The notes beneath the pieces were generated by a model. That model had not been told where the DNA came from. It saw nothing but the letters and a program-made list of their open reading frames with translations, and searched no databases. The translations under genes were made by a program, and so were the position numbers. Shown piece after piece: positions 34,933 to 39,208 of a stretch of 39,208 bases of DNA. How positions within the stretch are numbered: position 1 is the first letter of the stretch; each line of letters starts with the position of its first letter. The DNA comes from Oscillospiraceae bacterium (GTDB lineage: Bacteria; Bacillota; Clostridia; Oscillospirales; WRJC01). The DNA lies in contig WQYZ01000019.1 of assembly GCA_009780985.1 (NCBI GenBank), positions 1-39,208 of the forward strand, in the 5' to 3' direction.

Positions 34933-34966
34933 AAAATAAAAAATAATTTCAGGAGGATAATATATT

Positions 34967-36004
34967 ATGACAGAGCGCGAAATACTATTGAATTCTATGA
35001 AGCATATGGGAAACGATGGAAATGCCGTCCCGTACACTGTGGGATTTGAATCCGCAGAACTCGAAGAAAAAGTCAATAAACATTACGGCGGAAGCTGGTG
35101 GTCGAAAACCCGTCAGTTTATAAACTCCCCGTTTTATGTCAGCACCACCAGAGAAGAACCGATACCCGGAAGAGATCACTATTCAAAGGACGTTTTCGGC
35201 TCAATATGGCGCACGGACAAGCTCCCATGGCACTTGGAAACGCCCGTAATGCCAGAGCCGTCGTTTCAGGGATACACTTTCCCCACTCTCGACGATTTTG
35301 TCGGACCGTTAGAAAAAATAAATCTGAAAAAATACGCAAAAGAACAGAACGAGCTAAAACCGCATTTGTTCAGGGTTATAAATATGGGTTGGGGAATATT
35401 CGAACAGACGTGGAGAATCAGGGGATTTGAGGAGATGATGTGCGACGTTGTGGCGGAAGAAGAATTTTATATGGAACTCGTAGAAAAAATTACAGATTTA
35501 TACGTCGGCATGGTCGAATACTGTGCAGACGTCGAAGCAGACGCGTTTTTGTTCGGCGACGACTGGGGTTCTCAGCGGGGCATACTTATCGGACCGGAAA
35601 GATGGCGCAAACTTATAAAGCCGGCGTGGAAACGCGTATTTGACAGCGTACATGCGCAGGGAAAATACGCAATCTGTCACAGCTGCGGCAGCATATACGA
35701 CATATACCCCGATTTGATAGAAATAGGACTTGATATGCACGAGAGCGTTCAACCCGAAGCGTACGGCATGGATCCGTTCAAGTTAAAAGCTGAATTCGGC
35801 GATAAAATCGGCTTCTGGGGGACTCTCGGCAGTCAGAGCGTCATACCGTTCTGGAAACCGGATGAAATAAAAGACCATATCCGCAAGTTGAAAAAAGAGA
35901 TGAATATCAACGGCGGGTATATACTCGCTCCCGCGAAACCCTTCCAGCCGGAAACCCCCGTAGAAAACGCGATTGCAGTTATTGACGCTCTGATTGAGGA
36001 TTAA
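34967..36004 (+). CDS. Uroporphyrinogen decarboxylase-family protein, probably methyltransferase-like
   Basis: A 345-residue protein of the URO-D superfamily. FLFGDDWGSQRGILIGPERWRKLIKP, YAICHSCGSIYDIYPDLIEIGLD, VQPEAYGMDPFKLKAEFGDKIGFWGTL and GGYILAPAKPFQPETPVENAIA are family motifs. The HxCG motif (His and Cys of CHSCG) resembles the zinc site of MtaA/MtbA-type methylcobamide methyltransferases. True HemE enzymes lack that motif and the haem pathway genes are absent here, so a corrinoid-linked methyl transfer role is more likely. No corrinoid protein lies beside it. It has its own promoter and a strong terminator. Confidence 0.82.
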   Translation: MTEREILLNSMKHMGNDGNAVPYTVGFESAELEEKVNKHYGGSWWSKTRQFINSPFYVSTTREEPIPGRDHYSKDVFGSIWRTDKLPWHLETPVMPEPSFQGYTFPTLDDFVGPLEKINLKKYAKEQNELKPHLFRVINMGWGIFEQTWRIRGFEEMMCDVVAEEEFYMELVEKITDLYVGMVEYCADVEADAFLFGDDWGSQRGILIGPERWRKLIKPAWKRVFDSVHAQGKYAICHSCGSIYDIYPDLIEIGLDMHESVQPEAYGMDPFKLKAEFGDKIGFWGTLGSQSVIPFWKPDEIKDHIRKLKKEMNINGGYILAPAKPFQPETPVENAIAVIDALIED

Positions 36005-36007
36005 GAT

Positions 36008-36049
36008 AAAAATTGAGAGATGTTCACCAGCGAACATCTCTCAATTTTT
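36008..36049 (+). terminator. Intrinsic terminator after the URO-D-family gene
   Basis: Arms 36008-36025 and 36032-36049 are exact 18-bp inverted repeats (core GAGAGATGTTC) around the loop ACCAGC, ending in a U tract. Confidence 0.9.
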
Positions 36050-36075
36050 AAATAATAATTTATTCTGAATATAAA

Positions 36076-36103
36076 TGAACCTTTGGATATTTTTCCGCGT
36101 CTT
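36076..36103 (+). promoter_or_regulatory. ECF-type promoter upstream of the ECF sigma factor gene
   Basis: TGAACC (36076-36081) and CGTCTT (36098-36103) are 16 bases apart, close to the TGAAAC-N16-CGTC pattern of ECF sigma promoters. It lies about 65 bp before the sigma factor gene and is probably used by that factor itself. Confidence 0.5.
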
Positions 36104-36109
36104 AATTAG

Positions 36110-36123
36110 TGAAATCGATTTCA
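36110..36123. promoter_or_regulatory. 14-bp perfect palindrome at the predicted transcription start
   Basis: TGAAATCGATTTCA is its own reverse complement. It lies about seven bases after the ECF-type -10 element, so a protein bound here would block or pause polymerase. Confidence 0.4.
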
Positions 36124-36168
36124 GGCAAATAACACAATAATATTAACAGAATACGGGGGTGAGCAAAA

Positions 36169-37533
36169 ATGGATACGATTGAATTTGAAAAACTGTTTTT
36201 ATCATGCAAGTCTATTCTTGAACGTTTTGTATATTATAAAATGCACTCAAAATCCGATGGCGACGACATACTTCAGGAAGTCGCAATATCCGCATTTAAA
36301 CATATTGCCGAAATCAAAAATCCCGATAGTTTAAAGCCGTGGATTTTGAAAATTGCCGCGAACAAATGCAATGATTTCTATAGAAATCTTGCGAAGCGGT
36401 ATGAGATTCCGCTCGACGAATTGACCGAAAATATTGTGTCAATGAATCAATACGGTATTTCAGAAATAGAAGTCGTGCGCGACACGCTCGGCAATATGGC
36501 GGATAAAGACAAGCAGATTCTGTTTCTGTATTATTTCAAAAACAAACCACAGGCAGAAATAGCGTCACTTATGCAAATTCCTGTCGGAACGGTAAAAAGC
36601 AGATTACATACTGCAAAACAGAATTTCAAAGACGCATATCCGTTCCCGCCCGTATCAAAAACATCACAAATATTAAAAGAATCGAAAATATCGAGAGGAG
36701 AAAAAACTATGCAAACTATAAAAACTCTGCCGGATATTATGCCGGAATATAAAATCACGCCGTCAGTAAAAGCTCCGTTTGACGTAAAATGGGAAGAAAG
36801 TCTGGGGTGGTTTATAGTGCCAAAGCTCGGCGAAAAAATAACATGGGCTATGTATGATTTCCCCGAACGCACCCGCAGCGAGGTATTTAATATCGAAGTT
36901 ACAGGACGCGCAAACGTACACGGAATCGAGGGTGTTGAAATTGTATCGGAAGAAAAAAATACTGGTAATGACGATCATAAAAATTCCGACTGCATACGAA
37001 GTTTTGTGGCGCAACTGACTGAAACTCACTGCCGAATTTTAGCTGAAAGTCATACTGAAAACGGCATAAAGAAAATTTTTACATTTTTAGACGGCGACGA
37101 CTTTCTCAATAATTGGGGATTTGGCGAGGACAACTGCGGCATAGAGGTTAATCTTACTCAAAAGGGTACAATCCAAAAAAATGGAAACGTAATAATTTCA
37201 CAAATGGTCTTCGCTAAGAACGCGCCGTTAATGGACGTTGTCGGTCGATATGATGTCGAAATAAGCGGTAAAACCTACGATACTGTCTGTCTTATAGATA
37301 TTGAACTGTACAACACAGGGGTTTTATCGGAACAATATATAGATAAAAACGGCAGAACTGTATTATGGCGCAGGTTTAATAAAAATGACTGGAAATATAA
37401 ATATTATAACGAACGTTATAAATTCAACGGCGATAAACTTTGGAGCGAAATGTTCCCAAACAACGAGCAGATGACGGTCAACGGCGAAATATATGTTCAC
37501 TGGTACGATTGTATTACGGATTATATACTGTAA
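36169..37533 (+). CDS. ECF-type RNA polymerase sigma factor with large C-terminal extension
   Basis: A 454-residue protein. Residues of about 8-75 are sigma region 2 (SILERFVYYKMHSKSDGDDI, LQEVAISAFKHIAEIK, PWILKIAANKCNDFYRNLAKR). Residues of about 105-160 are region 4 (LGNMADKDKQILFLYYF, KPQAEIASLMQIPVGTVKSRLHTAKQNF). From about 181 a 274-residue domain follows (TLPDIMPEYKITPSVKAPFDV, KWEESLGWFIVPKLGEKITW, ANVHGIEGVEIVSEE), mostly beta and Trp-rich; I believe similar extensions occur on other clostridial ECF proteins. It may replace a separate anti-sigma or sensor. An in-frame ATG at 36709 has a perfect AGAGGAG site eight bases upstream, so the C-terminal part may also be made alone. GGGGGTGAG precedes the first ATG. 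Confidence 0.85.
   Translation: MDTIEFEKLFLSCKSILERFVYYKMHSKSDGDDILQEVAISAFKHIAEIKNPDSLKPWILKIAANKCNDFYRNLAKRYEIPLDELTENIVSMNQYGISEIEVVRDTLGNMADKDKQILFLYYFKNKPQAEIASLMQIPVGTVKSRLHTAKQNFKDAYPFPPVSKTSQILKESKISRGEKTMQTIKTLPDIMPEYKITPSVKAPFDVKWEESLGWFIVPKLGEKITWAMYDFPERTRSEVFNIEVTGRANVHGIEGVEIVSEEKNTGNDDHKNSDCIRSFVAQLTETHCRILAESHTENGIKKIFTFLDGDDFLNNWGFGEDNCGIEVNLTQKGTIQKNGNVIISQMVFAKNAPLMDVVGRYDVEISGKTYDTVCLIDIELYNTGVLSEQYIDKNGRTVLWRRFNKNDWKYKYYNERYKFNGDKLWSEMFPNNEQMTVNGEIYVHWYDCITDYIL
36694..36711 (+). promoter_or_regulatory. Internal ribosome binding site and start codon in the ECF gene
   Basis: AGAGGAG (36694-36700), eight bases, then ATG (36709-36711) in the same frame at codon 181, exactly at the boundary between sigma region 4 and the extension. 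It suggests fusion of two former genes or dual translation. Confidence 0.6.
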
Positions 37534-37547
37534 AATTCAAGTATAGC

Positions 37548-37590
37548 AAAAACTCCCGTCCTGATATAATAAATTGGAACGGGAGTTTTT
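37548..37590. terminator. Bidirectional terminator between convergent genes
   Basis: AAAAACTCCCGT (548-559) and ACGGGAGTTTTT (579-590) are exact 12-bp inverted repeats. It ends the ECF gene on the plus strand; its right arm overlaps the stop-codon end of the CmpB-like gene on the minus strand. Confidence 0.8.
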
Positions 37591-38020
37591 ATATTACAAT
37601 CTTCACAAAATCGTGCAGACGTTCGAATAACAGTCCCACGCAAAACCATACCGGAAGAAAATCAAGGCGTATCAATCCGTTGACGGAAACAAGGATTTCA
37701 CCGTTGCCGTTATAATCCCACGGACATTTGCCGAGAGTTAATTTCAATATATATCCGGTTATATATTCTATAAGAAATATAATCGCCGCCCAGATAATTC
37801 CCCTGTATATCCACAAAAGCCCGCGCATGATTTCGTGCACGGGTTCAAGGAATACACCCATTCCGTATATCGGAAACATCCACAGATACGTATTGCAGCG
37901 TAAATTTTTGTCGCCTTTAAGGGCTGAACCGATTCCGGTCCATAAAGTTTCGATAAACAATCCGGCACAGCCGTATATGATAAAATGTTTTAATATATTC
38001 ATGAAATTATTTTGATACAT
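37589..38020 (-). CDS. Putative ABC-transporter type IV / CmpB-like membrane protein
   Basis: A 143-residue protein with about four membrane segments (FIIYGCAGLFIETLWTGIG, NTYLWMFPIYGMGVFLEPV, WIYRGIIWAAIIFLIEYITGY, LPVWFCVGLLFERLHDFV). The WMFPIYGMG, FLIEYITG and CPWDYNG segments match the PF06541 family, annotated as a putative ABC transporter permease although its role is not established. No ribosome binding site is visible before the ATG at 38020, so the exact start is uncertain. It lies 40 bases downstream of nagB on the same strand, without an evident terminator between. Confidence 0.8.
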   Translation of the reverse strand: MYQNNFMNILKHFIIYGCAGLFIETLWTGIGSALKGDKNLRCNTYLWMFPIYGMGVFLEPVHEIMRGLLWIYRGIIWAAIIFLIEYITGYILKLTLGKCPWDYNGNGEILVSVNGLIRLDFLPVWFCVGLLFERLHDFVKIVI

Positions 38021-38060
38021 AACATATGTTTTTATGTATTAAGTCTCAAAATAATTATGT

Positions 38061-38813
38061 TTATATATAATTTTTTACATCAATCATTGACGCGCTTTCG
38101 TTGTCTATATATAACGTCCAATCAAGGTGAGTTTTTAATATAGTCGCAGGGATTTTGTTTGTCACTTTTTTGGCGGTCAGAGTATCATGGACTGCCTGCG
38201 CTTTCACTTTATACGGCACGGCTGATATAATATGGTTGCATTTCAGGATTTGTTTCGGCGTCATGGATATAGCTTCTTTCGGCACGTCGTCAAACGTCTT
38301 AAACCAGCCTTCGCGAAGCTGCTGATTGCGGCACGCTTCGTCGAGTTTCACGACTTTGTAGGCGTCTGCGCATTCAAAATCTGCCGGCGGGTCGTTAAAA
38401 GCGATATGCGCGTTTTCGCCGATTCCTATAACTCCTACATCAATAATATCGCGATTAAGTTCTTTTGTAAGCTGTGCGATAATATTTTCAACTCCAATAG
38501 ACGTATCAACGAAATTAACCTGTTTTAGATTAACTTTAAGTTTGCTTATAAAACGCTCGTTTAAGTATTTGATAAAACTTGCCGGATGAGTTTGCGGTAA
38601 ATTAATATACTCGTCGAGGTGAAAAAACTCTACTTTCGACCAGTCTACGTCTAAGTCAAGAAGCTCCTCAAACGTCGTAAACTGCGATGCCCCTGTTGAA
38701 AATATCGCGCGTGCGATGCCCTTTTTTTCGATTGCTTGATTTAACAGAACCGCAATATGTTCTGAGGCTTTTTTACCTAATACTTTATCATTCTCGCATA
38801 ATATTATATTCAT
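38061..38813 (-). CDS. nagB: Glucosamine-6-phosphate deaminase
   Basis: A 250-residue protein from ATG 38813, which follows GTGGGA. A TTG 24 bases upstream is in frame but overlaps the preceding gene. It matches the NagB/6-phosphogluconolactonase fold: FSTGASQFTTFEELL, WSKVEFFHLDEYINLP (catalytic Asp and active-site region), GVIGIGENAHIAFNDPPADF (catalytic triad region with His) and ISMTPKQILKCNHIISAVPYKVKAQAVH. It turns glucosamine 6-phosphate into fructose 6-phosphate and ammonia, feeding amino sugar into glycolysis. No nagA is in view. It follows the right-edge gene by 17 bases. Confidence 0.9.
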   Translation of the reverse strand: MNIILCENDKVLGKKASEHIAVLLNQAIEKKGIARAIFSTGASQFTTFEELLDLDVDWSKVEFFHLDEYINLPQTHPASFIKYLNERFISKLKVNLKQVNFVDTSIGVENIIAQLTKELNRDIIDVGVIGIGENAHIAFNDPPADFECADAYKVVKLDEACRNQQLREGWFKTFDDVPKEAISMTPKQILKCNHIISAVPYKVKAQAVHDTLTAKKVTNKIPATILKTHLDWTLYIDNESASMIDVKNYI

Positions 38814-38830
38814 TTGTTTTCCCACTTTCT

Positions 38831-39208
38831 TTACCAATATCCCAATGTTTTCAGCATATCGCTAACCGCGCTTTTGTTTGCATCCGGCGTCTGAACATAG
38901 ACCAATGTGTCGTCAACGCGGGAGTAAAAGTAAAACGTGCCGTTATTTGTCCCTCTCCAATATGAGTTGGTAGAGCGGACTCTCAATGTCCAACCGCCAG
39001 GTAGCGCGTTTAAGTTTTTATCGACTGTTTTAGCCGCAGTGAGTGCCGCATCGGCCGAGGAGAATACATAGAATTCGACGATAAAATTTCCGTCCGGGTC
39101 GGTTGCCTGTTTAGAAGTTGTTACATCCTGTGTATTATCAAAACGATTGGTGCCATCTGGCATATCCGTAACGGCATATCCTGCTTGCTGAGTCAAATCT
39201 GTGAAGTC
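38831..39208 (-). CDS. C-terminal part of an unrecognised protein (cut by right edge)
   Basis: The minus-strand frame is open from the right edge to TAA at 38831-38833, about 125 codons; the TTG at 39196 that could be taken as a start is internal, since the frame continues upstream as DFTD. The visible part contains DPDGNFIVEFYVFSSADAAL, TAAKTVDKNLNALPGGW, STNSYWRGTNNGTFYFYSRV and DTLVYVQTPDANKSAVSDML, an alternating beta/alpha pattern with many Tyr and Thr. I do not recognise the family. It may be a secreted protein or lipoprotein domain. It ends 17 bases before nagB. Confidence 0.65.
   Translation of the reverse strand, partial: DFTDLTQQAGYAVTDMPDGTNRFDNTQDVTTSKQATDPDGNFIVEFYVFSSADAALTAAKTVDKNLNALPGGWTLRVRSTNSYWRGTNNGTFYFYSRVDDTLVYVQTPDANKSAVSDMLKTLGYW

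Overview
The window looks like chromosome from an AT-rich, anaerobic member of the Bacillota, most likely an uncultured Clostridia of a gut or other plant-fibre habitat. The evidence is strong AGGAGG-type ribosome binding sites, TTGACA/TATAAT-like promoters with many extended -10 elements, S-layer homology domains, a split transketolase, iron-sulphur proteins (RACo-like activator, DUF362 ferredoxin protein) and cytoplasmic GH38/GH51 glycosidases. Genus cannot be told from the sequence. There are no tRNA or rRNA genes, no CRISPR array, no phage genes and no transposase.

Layout. 1-181: start of an unrecognised gene running off the left edge on the minus strand. 411-7463 (minus): a cell-envelope group of three exported or anchored proteins (GHL13/DUF4015 protein, C-type-lectin/SLH protein, GHL10-amidase fusion). 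7713-11224 (plus): a RACo-type corrinoid-activating ferredoxin/ASKHA protein, then an orphan sugar-binding lipoprotein. 11340-15099 (minus): the two halves of a split transketolase, separated by three co-directional genes (short coiled coil, toroid-like protein, GNAT acetyltransferase). 15407-17224 (plus): an XRE regulator and a six-helix membrane protein. 17404-20267 (minus): a second XRE regulator and a large cytoplasmic coiled-coil/discoidin protein. 20516-24096 (minus): double beta-helix protein and DUF362 ferredoxin protein. 24414-31329 (plus): GH38 alpha-mannosidase, ROK kinase, SIS isomerase, S1 RNA-binding protein, GH51 arabinofuranosidase. 31427-34301 (plus): a 59-codon small ORF and a three-gene ABC-2 exporter. 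34378-37533 (plus): DUF3795 protein, URO-D-family methyltransferase-like protein, ECF sigma factor with a large C-terminal extension. 37589-39208 (minus): CmpB-like membrane protein, NagB, and the C-terminal end of an unknown gene cut by the right edge.

Working together. Uptake (lipoprotein), intracellular glycoside trimming (GH38, GH51, beta-helix protein), sugar phosphorylation and isomerisation (ROK, SIS, NagB) and the transketolase pentose route make a plausible plant-polysaccharide or glycan use programme, alongside wall-remodelling enzymes. The less ordinary material is regulatory and structural. A palindromic element with 7-bp direct repeats sits inside a bidirectional terminator. Paired GTAAA-N5-TTTAC sites 115 bp apart flank an XRE gene promoter. 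A double-hairpin leader precedes the second XRE gene, which is coupled to a cytoplasmic discoidin/coiled-coil protein. An ECF-type promoter precedes the ECF sigma gene, which also has an in-frame internal start with its own ribosome binding site.
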